A stretch of 64,000 nucleotides of DNA from NCBI GenBank assembly GCA_041738135.1, contig JBGSQK010000074.1, positions 35,073 through 99,072 of the forward strand, read 5' to 3'. A program made the translations under genes and the position numbers. How positions within the stretch are numbered: the stretch's first letter is position 1; the number at the start of each line of letters is the position of its first letter. Below are positions 8,072 to 16,682 of the stretch, in pieces. A model generated the notes under the pieces. That model did not search any database and had not been told where the DNA came from. It was given only the letters and a program-made list of their open reading frames with translations. Source of the stretch: JAGOMX01 sp041738135 (GTDB lineage: Bacteria > Pseudomonadota > Alphaproteobacteria > JAGOMX01).

Positions 8072-9940
8072 ATGGGCAAAATGGAAAAGGAACTTACCGG
8101 AACACAGCTCCAGCGAGGCATTGACGTTATTCGTGATCATGTGAAGACTCTGCCAAATAAGCCTGGGGTCTATCGTATGATCAATACGAAGGGTGATGTG
8201 CTTTATGTCGGTAAGGCAAAAAGCTTACGAAATCGTGTGACCAGTTATACCCAGAAAGAAAAAATGTCCTTGCGACTCAAGCGCATGGTTGCGGAAACGG
8301 TTCGCATGGAGTTTGTTACCACACGCAGCGAAGTGGAAGCTTTGCTGTTGGAGTCAAACCTGATCAAGAAATTCCTGCCACGTTATAATATTTTGCTCAA
8401 AGATAGTAAATCCTTTGTCTACATCCATATACAAGGCAACCATGATTTCCCGTTGATCTCCAAGCATCGTGGAGAGCAAAAGGAAAAGGGTTGGTATTAT
8501 GGTCCCTTTGCGTCGGTCATATCAGTGAATGAAACCTTAGTATCCTTACATAAGGTATTTCGGTTGAGGTCATGCTCGGATTCAGTATTTGCTTCTAGAT
8601 CCCGCCCTTGTCTGCAATACCATATTAAGCGGTGTACGGCTCCTTGTGTGGGATACATTTCAAAAGTGGAATATGCGGAGTCCGTTCAAGAAACCCGTGA
8701 CGTATTGGAGGGGAAGAATACGGAAGTGATGGCGGCCCTGAATCAGCATATGGCCAAGGCTAGTGCTGTGAGGGACTATGAGCAGGCAGCCATGTATCGG
8801 GATCGCATTAAGGGGTTGAGCTTTGTCCTGCTACAGCAAGCTGTGCATGTACCCGGATTAAGAGATGCGGATGTATTGGCTGTGGCGCAAGAGGGTGGGC
8901 ATATCTGCATTCAGGTGTTTTTCTATCGTAAGAGCAGCAATTATGGGGGCAGGGTGTTCTTTCCTCAGCATGATAGGGAAGACTCCATGCAGGATGTATT
9001 GGCGGCGTTTATGGGCCAGCTTTATGAGGATCAGCCACCACCCCAGTTGGTCCTTGTTAACACGGATTTGGAGGAGCTGGGTCTATTGACGGAAGCCTTG
9101 AGCCAAAAGGCGGGAAATAAAGTTGAGATTAAATATCCCAAACGGGGCAAGTTGGCGGATTTGGTCAGCCATGCGGCGCAGAATGCTGCCGATGCCATGA
9201 AGCGAAAGTTGGCAGAGCATTCTTCACGGCGAGTTGTTTTGCAGGCGCTTGCGGAGCGATTCGGGTTGATAGGTTTTCCTAAACGTATCGAAGTCTACGA
9301 CAACAGCCATATTTCTGGCACCAATGCGGTAGGCGCTATGATTGTGGCTGGACCGGATGGATTCGTGAAGCAAGCTTATCGTAAGTTCAATATTAAGAAC
9401 ACTGAACTTACACCCGGGGACGATTATGGCATGATGCGCGAGGTTTTCTCGAGACGATTTAAGGGATCCTTAGCCAAAGATCTAGATGCCAATACTTTGC
9501 CTGATTTGATTATTGTAGATGGCGGTAAGGGGCAACTCAGTGTGGTGTTCGCAACGTTGGCCGATCAAGGGGTGGCGGATATTCCATTGGTGGCCATTGC
9601 CAAGGGGGCCGCCCGTACACCCGGTGAAGAACGATTCTTTATGCCCGATCGGGACGAGTTTCGATTGGATAAAAAAGATCCAGTTTTCTATTATATTCAG
9701 ACCTTGCGGGATGAAGCCCATCGATTTGCTGTGGGCAGCCATCGCATAAGGCGATCAAAGTCATTCAAAAAGTCTTTACTTGATGATATAACTGGAATTG
9801 GTCCGAAGCGAAAGCAGGCTTTGCTGCGTCATTTTGGATCGGCGGTGAGTGTGAGCCGGGCTGGTGTTGCAGATATCCTTGAGGTAGAAGGCATTAGCGA
9901 GGCGCTGGCTCAACAAATATATGATCATTTCCATGGATAG
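8072..9940 (+). CDS. uvrC: excinuclease ABC subunit C
   Basis: A 622-residue nucleotide-excision-repair nuclease that cuts both sides of a lesion with UvrAB. Domains in order: GIY-YIG nuclease (about 25-105; PGVYRMI and YVGKAKSLRNR), a Cys cluster (CLQYHIKRCTAPCVGY), UVR helical hairpin for UvrB contact (about 205-240), RNase H-like 5'-incision domain (IEVYDNSHISGTNAVG, IIVDGGKGQL) and C-terminal helix-hairpin-helix (ITGIGPKRKQALLRHFG). No clear ribosome site precedes ATG 8072; ATG 8081 is an alternative. The 3' end overlaps pgsA by 20 bases, so the two are probably co-transcribed. Confidence 0.96.
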   Translation: MGKMEKELTGTQLQRGIDVIRDHVKTLPNKPGVYRMINTKGDVLYVGKAKSLRNRVTSYTQKEKMSLRLKRMVAETVRMEFVTTRSEVEALLLESNLIKKFLPRYNILLKDSKSFVYIHIQGNHDFPLISKHRGEQKEKGWYYGPFASVISVNETLVSLHKVFRLRSCSDSVFASRSRPCLQYHIKRCTAPCVGYISKVEYAESVQETRDVLEGKNTEVMAALNQHMAKASAVRDYEQAAMYRDRIKGLSFVLLQQAVHVPGLRDADVLAVAQEGGHICIQVFFYRKSSNYGGRVFFPQHDREDSMQDVLAAFMGQLYEDQPPPQLVLVNTDLEELGLLTEALSQKAGNKVEIKYPKRGKLADLVSHAAQNAADAMKRKLAEHSSRRVVLQALAERFGLIGFPKRIEVYDNSHISGTNAVGAMIVAGPDGFVKQAYRKFNIKNTELTPGDDYGMMREVFSRRFKGSLAKDLDANTLPDLIIVDGGKGQLSVVFATLADQGVADIPLVAIAKGAARTPGEERFFMPDRDEFRLDKKDPVFYYIQTLRDEAHRFAVGSHRIRRSKSFKKSLLDDITGIGPKRKQALLRHFGSAVSVSRAGVADILEVEGISEALAQQIYDHFHG

Positions 9941-10511
9941 AGATCACGTGAATTACTATAGCTTTCCTAATATTCTGACGATGCTGCGGATCTTGTTGAT
10001 TCCCGTGGTGGTACTACTTGTGTATTTGCCTGGTCGTACGACGGATATGATCGCCGTTGGGCTTTTCGCCTTTGCTTGTTTGACGGATTTTTTGGATGGC
10101 TATTTTGCTCGCATTTGGGAACAATCCTCGTCGCTGGGCCGCTTTCTGGATCCCATTGCAGATAAGCTTTTAGTGGCAGCGGTTTTGCTTATGCTTGTGG
10201 GGCTGAATAGAATAAATGGCATATCCTTGATCGCTGCTAATATCATCCTCTGTCGAGAAATTCTTGTATCGGGTTTAAGAGAATTCCTTGCAGAACTAAA
10301 TGTACCTCTACCTGTGAGTCGACTGGCCAAGTGGAAAACGGCATTACAGATGGTGGCTTTAGGTTGTCTTCTTCTGGACCCTATCAGTTTCCCCGGTTTT
10401 CCCTATCAAGAAATAGGTATCGCAGGCCTTTGGGGTGCGGCTCTTCTAACGTTATTTACCGGGTACGACTATCTGCGTGCAGGGCTGGAGCAAATGGGGC
10501 ACCAGGATTAA
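9921..10511 (+). CDS. pgsA: CDP-diacylglycerol-glycerol-3-phosphate 3-phosphatidyltransferase
   Basis: A 196-residue inner-membrane enzyme that makes phosphatidylglycerol phosphate, the committed step to phosphatidylglycerol and cardiolipin. The CDP-alcohol phosphotransferase signature is complete: DGYFAR, then G and FLDPIADK (DGX2ARX8GX3DX3D, about residues 59-81). Four to six hydrophobic segments surround it. The start overlaps uvrC by 20 bases; ATG 9933 (MDRDHVNYY) is an equally plausible start because neither has an obvious ribosome site. The uvrC-pgsA order is common in proteobacteria. Confidence 0.93.
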   Translation: MIISMDRDHVNYYSFPNILTMLRILLIPVVVLLVYLPGRTTDMIAVGLFAFACLTDFLDGYFARIWEQSSSLGRFLDPIADKLLVAAVLLMLVGLNRINGISLIAANIILCREILVSGLREFLAELNVPLPVSRLAKWKTALQMVALGCLLLDPISFPGFPYQEIGIAGLWGAALLTLFTGYDYLRAGLEQMGHQD

Positions 10512-10529
10512 GTAAAAACAGCGTAACTA

Positions 10530-10724
10530 CTCACCAACTCCCGTCATCCAGAGCAGCATAAGCGTAGCGTTGCTGCGTGGGATCCAGCGCAAAAGTGTGA
10601 GCGCATGCGAACTCGATCGTATTTTAATACGGGGCTCGCATACGCTCGCACACATTCGCTGGATCCTTCGCTTCCTCCGCTACGCGGAGGCGCGCTCTGG
10701 ATGACGAGGTTTTTGGTGAGTGTT
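10530..10724. repeat. nested palindromic repeat, type A, copy 1
   Basis: The outer arms CGTCATCCAGAGC (10542 onward) and GCTCTGGATGACG (to 10706) enclose inner arms containing GGATCCAGCG and CGCTGGATCC, which enclose a central inverted repeat around GAGCGCATGCGA. The flanks TCACCAAC and TTGGTGAG extend the symmetry. Related copies lie at 20341-20468, 22304-22472 and 29994-30159. It occupies most of the 305-base gap between pgsA and the amidase gene. Confidence 0.85.
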
Positions 10725-10816
10725 ACGACTCATGTGGTAAGATTCTGAATACCTCACCTTAAACAAACCTTAACCTTTTTGTACCTACAATACAGAAGGT
10801 TAATAGGGGTGTTCCC

Positions 10817-12256
10817 ATGAATAAATTACTCAAAACGTCAGCAACACAATTGGCCAAGATGATTCGGGAGAAAAAGGTTTCTTCTGAAGAAGTGGTGCGC
10901 ACCTATATCAATCAAGCAAAGAAAGTGAACCCCTTGATCAATGCGATCGTTTTTGATCGGTATGAGCAGGCATTGATTGAAGCTAAGCAAGTGGACGACT
11001 TTTTAAAAGGTGATCCTGATAAAGTGCCTCCTTTTCTGGGGGTTCCTTTTACGGATAAGGATATGCACCCTGCCAAGGGTATGCCCTGTACGTGGGGGTT
11101 AGCACATCGTAAGGGGCTGTTAGCAAAAGAAGACTGCACCGCTGTTGCTCGTCTTAAGGAAGCAGGGGCCATACTTATAGGCGTGACCAATGTGCCCGTA
11201 TGTGGCTTAACTTTTGAAACTACTAATAAGCTGTATGGCCGTACCAATAATCCTTATAATCTAGACCATAACCCTGGGGGGAGCTCGGGGGGAGAGGCTG
11301 CAATAGTAAGCGCTGCCGGATCTGCCTTTGGTCTTGGCTCCGATGGTGGTGGGTCTATTCGCATACCCGCTAACTATTGTGGTATCTTTGGGCACAAGTC
11401 CAGCGCACACCTGATCCCCAATAGTGGGGAATATCCTGTGACTTTATTTAACACGAAGCTGGGAAGCAATATGATTGTATTGGGGCCCATGACTCGGTTT
11501 TCAGAGGATTTAATGCCTTTGGTGCGAATTATGGCAGGGCCTGATGGACAATTTGATTACCAGGAAGAAATGACGCTGGGGGATGAAAATAAGGTAAAGA
11601 TCCCGGAGCTGAAATACTATTTCATGAACCATAAGGGGCTGCATCCAGATGTTCAGAAAGCTCATGATAAGGCAATCGAGCAGCTCAAAAGTTCAGGGGC
11701 CAAGTTCAGTGAGGTTAATGCGGATGTTTTCAAAGATGCATTCAAAATCATGCGCACCTACTTTGCCAACGCGGGGGATCACGATAAAGAGGTCGCGCTC
11801 ATTAGCGACGGCAATCCAATTTATCCGAAACTGAAATACCTGCGAGAAAAGTTTCTTGGGGATTCAGATCTACCCAGTGAAATTATACTGTTAATTATTG
11901 CTGCCAATGTAGGGTTTGGTGTGGATAAGGATAAATATATTCAACTGGGCGCCCAGCTCCGCAATACCTTAAACCAAATTTTGGGAGACGATGGTGTGCT
12001 GATCTTCCCTGTACTTCCAAAGCCAGCCATTAAGCATGGTGCCTTATTTGGCCAAGTTAGTAAAGTATGGCTTACCGGCATTTTTAATGTGGCCGAAAGC
12101 GCGTCCACGGCGATTCCCATGGGGTTCAGTTCAGAAGGCCTACCCCTAGGTTTCCAAGCGGTTGCCCGTAAAGGTAATGATCATCTGACCATTGCTGTGG
12201 CGAAATATTTTGAGAGCCAAGGGTTTGGCTGGGTGCCACCAAAGTTGGCGGAATAA
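10817..12256 (+). CDS. amidase signature family hydrolase
   Basis: A 479-residue enzyme with the complete amidase-signature triad: Lys81 (PFTDKD), cis-Ser156 in GGSSGGEAA and nucleophile Ser180 in SDGGGSIRIP. Length and the divergent C-terminal half suggest a FAAH2-like amidase rather than GatA: gatB/gatC are absent and the family DKD replaces the VKD seen in GatA. It hydrolyses an amide or ester of unknown type in the cytosol; no signal peptide is visible. A monocistronic gene that ends at a strong terminator. Confidence 0.85.
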   Translation: MNKLLKTSATQLAKMIREKKVSSEEVVRTYINQAKKVNPLINAIVFDRYEQALIEAKQVDDFLKGDPDKVPPFLGVPFTDKDMHPAKGMPCTWGLAHRKGLLAKEDCTAVARLKEAGAILIGVTNVPVCGLTFETTNKLYGRTNNPYNLDHNPGGSSGGEAAIVSAAGSAFGLGSDGGGSIRIPANYCGIFGHKSSAHLIPNSGEYPVTLFNTKLGSNMIVLGPMTRFSEDLMPLVRIMAGPDGQFDYQEEMTLGDENKVKIPELKYYFMNHKGLHPDVQKAHDKAIEQLKSSGAKFSEVNADVFKDAFKIMRTYFANAGDHDKEVALISDGNPIYPKLKYLREKFLGDSDLPSEIILLIIAANVGFGVDKDKYIQLGAQLRNTLNQILGDDGVLIFPVLPKPAIKHGALFGQVSKVWLTGIFNVAESASTAIPMGFSSEGLPLGFQAVARKGNDHLTIAVAKYFESQGFGWVPPKLAE

Positions 12257-12257
12257 A

Positions 12258-12290
12258 AAAAGGGATATGCGAACATATCCCTTTTCAAAT
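12258..12290. terminator. bidirectional terminator between amidase and outer-membrane protein genes
   Basis: A perfect 12-bp stem (AAAAGGGATATG at 12258-12269 with CATATCCCTTTT at 12274-12285) with a CGAA tetraloop. The A and T tracts on both sides let it serve both convergent genes. Confidence 0.93.
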
Positions 12291-12298
12291 TTTAGGAA

Positions 12299-12868
12299 TT
12301 AAAACTTTCGTGTGTACTTTGCCATCACAGCATTTGTAACTGGCTTGACTTTCCAGCCTGCATGATGGAAGGAGTTTGTCTTGGTGTATTCGTATGATGC
12401 ACCGAAGATGTTTTTCTCATTAACTGCAAACATGGCTTCGATACCTGGACGGTAACCAAATCTGTTTTTTGTTGATCCATGGTAATGGATGTTTGAAAAA
12501 ACGCCACCTGCAGTAGCTGCAAGTACAAATTTATCACCAAAACGATAACCCACCTTGGCTGTTATGCCTGGTGTGTATGTTTTGATGCGACTTGTCAGAG
12601 AGAAGTTCATATCAACTTGACCTGCCAAAAAGATATTGTTGGCAGAAACAGTTGACATACCAAAGTTAAAGCCAAACGGCAGTGAATTTTGTTTCACTGT
12701 GTGATGGCGGTTATTGATAGTACTCTTAGACTTAAACTTCTGCTGTTGAAAGCCAGCTTGTACACCTCCATACATGCCACTGAATGCGCTGCCTTCAGCG
12801 GATACGCTAGAAATTGAGCTTGCGCCAATCAGGGCTGCAAGGCCTGTGGTTAGAATTAATTTCTTCAT
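12299..12868 (-). CDS. small outer-membrane beta-barrel protein
   Basis: A 189-residue protein with a clear signal peptide (about 1-24, ending SVSA) and eight or so amphipathic strands, starting SGMYGGVQAGFQQQ and ending MAKYTRKF with the C-terminal Phe expected for BamA-dependent barrel assembly. The glycine/aromatic pattern is that of the opacity/OmpA-like 8-strand porin group (outer membrane protein beta-barrel domain). Its role may be surface structure or adhesion. A good AAGGAG site precedes the ATG. It lies downstream of a terminator for the 13014 gene and is transcribed alone. Confidence 0.75.
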   Translation of the reverse strand: MKKLILTTGLAALIGASSISSVSAEGSAFSGMYGGVQAGFQQQKFKSKSTINNRHHTVKQNSLPFGFNFGMSTVSANNIFLAGQVDMNFSLTSRIKTYTPGITAKVGYRFGDKFVLAATAGGVFSNIHYHGSTKNRFGYRPGIEAMFAVNEKNIFGASYEYTKTNSFHHAGWKVKPVTNAVMAKYTRKF

Positions 12869-12895
12869 AATGAACTCCTTAAAATAAGATATTAA

Positions 12896-12926
12896 AACCG
12901 TTCATGCCCTATTGGCAGGAACGGTT
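12896..12926 (-). terminator. probable terminator of the 13014-13691 gene
   Basis: AACCGTTC..GCC and GGC..GAACGGTT form an 11-pair stem with one internal mismatch region and a CTATT loop. On the minus strand it is followed by a T-rich run, about 90 bases after that gene's stop. It also sits 28 bases upstream of the barrel gene's start. Confidence 0.6.
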
Positions 12927-13013
12927 TAGATATAGCACTGTTTATGAAGGAGTTAAAGGTCGTGAGAGGGGGGTGTTAAAAAAATATGCTTATGTGGCAA
13001 AAAAGCAACTTGT

Positions 13014-13691
13014 CTATTTGTTAAGTTCGCCAAGTAGGCTGCGCTTTAATTTTTTGTTTTCAGCTTCATCTGCGACGCCATATTTATAGGCTTCTCTCTT
13101 GGCTCCCGCAAAGGTATTGCGATTCACGTGTGAGTGATCCACTTGCACATGGAGGTCTCCATGGTGTCCTTTATGGTTGGTTCTTGTGATGACCCACACA
13201 TGGGCTGGGTTGCTTTCGTCTATGGCATCTTCTTGGTTTGTGTGGTGCCCTTGAAATGAAGTTTTACCCATAGGTGACACAAAGGCTTTGCCCTTTTTAA
13301 GACGCTTGATTTGTGGTGTATCAGCTGACTCGACCATTATTATGGGTACGTGAAAAATATGATCCCTTGCTTCATACGATACGTAATTATCCTTAAAGGC
13401 TTGTAGCGCTCTTAGTTGCTCAAAGGAAACTTTTAATGCACCTCGTTGGTCTTCACCTTGATTTTGTTTGATCGCGTGATCTTTAAACGTTCTAAATTGG
13501 CCGATGAGTTTTTCTTCGAGCGCATAAATTTGACTAGGAGAAGTTATAAGGTCTGAATCCTTAGCTTTGCTGCTCTTTGGACTCAAATTGCTGTCATCCC
13601 ACAGATTCTCAGATGCAAACAACGGCTTTGCCAATGCAAGTGTCAAAAAAGAAAGTAGAATCCAATAGCTATTGTTTACCATTTTACCCAT
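13014..13691 (-). CDS. secreted protein of unknown function with HNH-like His motif
   Basis: A 225-residue protein with a signal peptide (about residues 1-26, ending PLFA). The middle is charged and helical. The C-terminal third has GHHTNQEDAI, then a segment ending RTNHKGHHGDLHVQVDH. A G-H-H motif followed by H-x-x-x-H spacing is reminiscent of GHH/LHH-type HNH nuclease toxin domains, but no family match was tested. The end (KREAYKYGVADEAENK) is Lys-rich. AAATGG-type upstream bases give no strong ribosome site; ATG 13682 is an alternative start. I do not recognise the family securely; nuclease activity is inference. Confidence 0.5.
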   Translation of the reverse strand: MGKMVNNSYWILLSFLTLALAKPLFASENLWDDSNLSPKSSKAKDSDLITSPSQIYALEEKLIGQFRTFKDHAIKQNQGEDQRGALKVSFEQLRALQAFKDNYVSYEARDHIFHVPIIMVESADTPQIKRLKKGKAFVSPMGKTSFQGHHTNQEDAIDESNPAHVWVITRTNHKGHHGDLHVQVDHSHVNRNTFAGAKREAYKYGVADEAENKKLKRSLLGELNK

Positions 13692-13841
13692 AACAAATAT
13701 GTATACTATATATTGTTATATAGGGTCAGATTGTCAAATTGTCAACGGGAAATGACAAAAATGTTATAGCATGAGGGTATGTGTTCTCAGGGTTAGTTTT
13801 AGAGTGGTAATGTGCGTGCCAGAAAGGCAATGTCTTTGACG

Positions 13842-13870
13842 AAAAAAAGGAAGGTGTAGAAACCTTCCCT
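13842..13870 (-). terminator. Rho-independent terminator of ihfB
   Basis: GGAAGGT (13849-13855) pairs with ACCTTCC (13862-13868). On the minus strand the stem is followed by a run of seven T (complement of 13842-13848), 28 bases after the ihfB stop. Confidence 0.85.
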
Positions 13871-13897
13871 TAATTTGTCAGTAAAGTGTTCAGCGTT

Positions 13898-14182
13898 TTA
13901 ACTTGCCTTTTGCAACTTTTCACGTAAGTGCTTACCAGCTTTAAAGAATGGAACGTACTTTTCATTCACATTAACCACATCACCCGTGCGTGGGTTGCGG
14001 CCATTGCGAGCATCACGCTTGCGAACAGTGAAAACACCAAAGCCACGAAGCTCGACTCTGCCACCGGTAGCAAGTGTAGTGCAAATTTCGCTGAAAATCA
14101 TTTCAACGCCTTTTTCAGCTTGTTGAGCTGTTAGGCCTGGATTGAGTTTGTGTACTTTTTGTACGAGTTCTGAACGAGTCAT
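13898..14182 (-). CDS. ihfB: integration host factor subunit beta
   Basis: A 94-residue DNA-bending protein of the HU/IHF family. MTRSELVQKVHKLNPGL at the start, VELRGFGVFTV and the DNA-intercalating arm with RNGRNPRTGD are diagnostic; the NP-R-T-G arm and KYVPFFKAGKHLRE end favour IHF-beta over HU. IHF pairs with an alpha subunit (not in this window) to bend DNA in recombination, replication and promoter activation. Its own terminator follows, and the phaB gene lies 131 bases upstream on the same strand. Confidence 0.92.
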   Translation of the reverse strand: MTRSELVQKVHKLNPGLTAQQAEKGVEMIFSEICTTLATGGRVELRGFGVFTVRKRDARNGRNPRTGDVVNVNEKYVPFFKAGKHLREKLQKAS

Positions 14183-14313
14183 TAATTCCCCCCTTATTCA
14201 TCGTTTATGACATTTGTTTTTTATTGTTATTGTTTAACATCATGAATAAGAAAATACTGCTTTAAGACTGACAGATGATAAGGAGATCGTCAAGGGGCTA
14301 ATTTATATTAGAA

Positions 14314-15039
14314 TTAAGCAGCAGAATACATCCCGCCATTGGCGCTAATGGTCGATCCGGTGATATAGGTTGAATCGTCCGATGCAAGGAAGCGTGCGAC
14401 TTTTGCGATATCTTCGGGCTGTCCCAAATGACCTACGGGGATCTGATCGATGATGCCTTTCATAATATCTTCCGGCACTTTTTCGACCATGGACGTATCT
14501 ATGTAGCCCGGTGCAATGGCGTTGACTGTGATATTTAGGCGCGCCACTTCTTTAGCCAGTGCTTTGGTAAACCCTAGGATGCCAGCTTTGGAGGCGCAAT
14601 AGTTCACTTGACCCATCTGGCCTTTTTGGGCGTTGATGGAACTGATGTTGATGATGCGGCCAAACTTGCGTTCGCGCATGCCGTCGAGCACTTGTTTGGT
14701 CACATTGAAGACGGAATTGAGATTCACGTGAATGATGTCGTGCCAGTCTTCATAGGACATCTTATGCATCATGCGATCATTCGTGCGGCCTGCGTTATTT
14801 ACGAGAATGTCTATGGGTCCTAGTGCTTCCTGGACGCGTTTGACACCTTCCACGCATTCTTGGTAGTCGCCCACATTCCATTTAAAATTGGGGATGCCTG
14901 TTTCTTTTGTGAATTCTGCAGCCGCCCAATCGTCGCCGCTGTAATTAATAGCGACTTTATACCCAGCGTCCATAAATTCTTTTGCAATAGCGGCGCCAAT
15001 TCCTTTTGACCCACCCGTTACTAAAGCTATGCGACCCAT
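14314..15039 (-). CDS. phaB: acetoacetyl-CoA reductase
   Basis: A 241-residue short-chain dehydrogenase/reductase. NADPH site VTGGSKGIGAAIA, structural NNAG (LVNNAGRTNDRM), catalytic Ser (NISSINAQKGQ) and the YxxxK pair in VNYCASKAG are all present; the overall similarity is to PhaB/FabG-like acetoacetyl-CoA reductases. It reduces acetoacetyl-CoA to (R)-3-hydroxybutyryl-CoA, the monomer for PHB. It lies 12 bases downstream of phaC, so the pair is an operon. The usual third partner phaA is not in the window. Confidence 0.92.
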   Translation of the reverse strand: MGRIALVTGGSKGIGAAIAKEFMDAGYKVAINYSGDDWAAAEFTKETGIPNFKWNVGDYQECVEGVKRVQEALGPIDILVNNAGRTNDRMMHKMSYEDWHDIIHVNLNSVFNVTKQVLDGMRERKFGRIINISSINAQKGQMGQVNYCASKAGILGFTKALAKEVARLNITVNAIAPGYIDTSMVEKVPEDIMKGIIDQIPVGHLGQPEDIAKVARFLASDDSTYITGSTISANGGMYSAA

Positions 15040-15051
15040 CTTTTTTTTTCC

Positions 15052-16209
15052 TTATTTATGAGCTTTAATAAAATCTACGATCGGTTGCAAAACTTGTGGA
15101 TCTGACTTTTTGCCGATAATCGCACCGATGTGTCCCGTATCTGGTTTGATCATATGATTATCTGGTAAAGACTTCGTTAATGGGATTGCAGATTTTGGAG
15201 AAACTATTTTGTCATTTTCAGGAATGATAAGGAGGGTAGGTTGGGTAATGTCTTTGGGGTCCATAATTTTATTATTGATTCGCCATGTCCCTTTGACTGG
15301 TTTGTTGTCGCGGTACCAATCAAATAAGAGTTCTTTAGCAACTTTTGGCGCAAGGGGCACACAATCGTTGAGCCAATCTTCAACGCTGGCAAACTCTTGA
15401 AGCTTTTCGAAGTTATCGGCAAACTGAGGTAGCTCACGGAATTTTCTGATAACACCCAATGGATTGAGAATAGCGAACATATATTGCAGAATTTCCACAG
15501 GTAGCTCAGCCGTTTGATCGATCATTTTATCCAGATAAGTTGCTGAGGCGTACACCCAAGGAATAAGCCATTCTTGCCCTGCATGGAAATCCCAAGGAGC
15601 CGCCAGTAGAACTAAGTTTTTTGTTTGAGGGCGGGAAATCGTTGCAGCCATCGCCAGCATGCCGCCCATGCAGTATCCCATTATGGAAACTGGGTTTCGC
15701 GTAAATGCACTGGTATGATCCAAGGCGGGTAGCAAATACCTGTGGAGATAATCTTCAACGGAGAAATCTCTCTCCGCATCACTCAGGTCGCCCCAATCCA
15801 AAAGAAAAGGGCGTACACCAGACTTGGCCATTTGGCGCAGGAAGCTTTTCTTTTCAGTCAAATCTAAAACATAGGCGCGATTAATAAGCGAAGGTACTAC
15901 AAACAAAATGGGCGTATCCGGATCGGTTGTCTGTGAGTAATCCAGTAACTTAGCGCCACCCATAGCCCAAATAACAGGAGGCTCTTTCACATCGCGTTTG
16001 AAATCGATTTGTTGATAGAGTTTTACACCATTCATGTATTCCTGCAGACGTGATTGGCTCTCTTCCATAAATTCTTTGGCCTGTTGAGCGCTCTGTAGGT
16101 TTATCCCTGCTTGTTTCCACCATTCGGTTTGTTGGCTAGCCGTCTGGCCCATGATCTTCGCGAATTGCTCAAAAAAATCGTATGGGAACGTGGGGCCTTT
16201 ATTCGTCAT
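15052..16209 (-). CDS. phaC: poly(3-hydroxyalkanoate) synthase, short form
   Basis: A 385-residue alpha/beta hydrolase-fold polymerase that joins 3-hydroxybutyryl-CoA units into granules. The lipase-box-like GYCMGG holds catalytic Cys180; PENDKIVSP supplies the Asp and DTGHIGAI the His. LDWGD is also typical. At about 385 residues it is far shorter than class I enzymes (about 590) and the size of class III/IV PhaC, which need a PhaE or PhaR partner. Its start overlaps the stop of a small upstream gene (16199-16531) by 11 bases, which makes that product a candidate partner. phaB follows after 12 bases. Confidence 0.93.
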   Translation of the reverse strand: MTNKGPTFPYDFFEQFAKIMGQTASQQTEWWKQAGINLQSAQQAKEFMEESQSRLQEYMNGVKLYQQIDFKRDVKEPPVIWAMGGAKLLDYSQTTDPDTPILFVVPSLINRAYVLDLTEKKSFLRQMAKSGVRPFLLDWGDLSDAERDFSVEDYLHRYLLPALDHTSAFTRNPVSIMGYCMGGMLAMAATISRPQTKNLVLLAAPWDFHAGQEWLIPWVYASATYLDKMIDQTAELPVEILQYMFAILNPLGVIRKFRELPQFADNFEKLQEFASVEDWLNDCVPLAPKVAKELLFDWYRDNKPVKGTWRINNKIMDPKDITQPTLLIIPENDKIVSPKSAIPLTKSLPDNHMIKPDTGHIGAIIGKKSDPQVLQPIVDFIKAHK

Positions 16210-16531
16210 GGGAAACCATTTCTTTTAGTGAGTTAGGATTTGAGGTCATTTGCTGTGAGTAACTAAAATCAGAAACCCCCGTGTCTCCCCGGCATTGAGC
16301 CGGGGTCCAGCACAAAAAGCGGAGTGGAGCGACTTCATTATGTTCATGAAGAGTCGCTGACGCTCCACTTGTAGCGCTGGACCTCGGCTCAAGGCCGGGG
16401 AGGCACGGGAGATCTGCTGTAGCAGTGACATTCTGTAGGGCCGATTGCATGATGGTTGTCTTGAAGGCGAGTTCAAAAAAGGCTTCCCAATTATCCACTA
16501 GAATCCTAGCGCATTCTTTTTCTTGAGACAT
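16199..16531 (-). CDS. small protein upstream of phaC with an in-frame palindromic repeat
   Basis: A 110-residue reading frame whose middle (about residues 42-85) is exactly the translation of the palindromic repeat at 16278-16409. That stretch is 132 bases long, 44 codons, so the frame is kept. The flanking host parts (MSQEKECARILVDNWEAFFE at the start, SNPNSLKEMVSHDE at the end) would give a protein of about 66 residues. A ribosome site (AAGGA) precedes the ATG and the stop overlaps phaC by 11 bases. I do not recognise the host sequence; a PhaR/PhaE-like accessory role is inferred from context only. Confidence 0.55.
   Translation of the reverse strand: MSQEKECARILVDNWEAFFELAFKTTIMQSALQNVTATADLPCLPGLEPRSSATSGASATLHEHNEVAPLRFLCWTPAQCRGDTGVSDFSYSQQMTSNPNSLKEMVSHDE
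16278..16409. repeat. palindromic repeat type B inside a reading frame
   Basis: The outer arms CCCGTGTCTCCCCGGC and GCCGGGGAGGCACGGG pair with one mismatch; a second inverted repeat (GGAGTGGAGCGACT with AGTCGCTGACGCTCC) fills the centre. Related, smaller palindromes occur at 47512-47566 and 60304-60411. Unlike those it lies inside a gene. Confidence 0.85.
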
Positions 16532-16682
16532 GTTGTGTCCTTTTTTATTTTATTATGACTAATACGCATCAAGTTGTCGATAGTTATGATTGTTCCTTTC
16601 TTTAATCAACCATTAACTCCGAGTTAATAAATTATTTGATTGCGCCATGAATACTATAACTGAGCATATTGGAGTGATTAAA

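Noticed and set aside
7764..8144. Plus-strand frame of 126 codons after the phosphatase
   Set aside because: It overlaps the phosphatase end and the uvrC start in another frame, with no site or protein-like pattern.
15204..15455. Minus-strand frame within phaC
   Set aside because: It is a shadow of the phaC gene in another frame.
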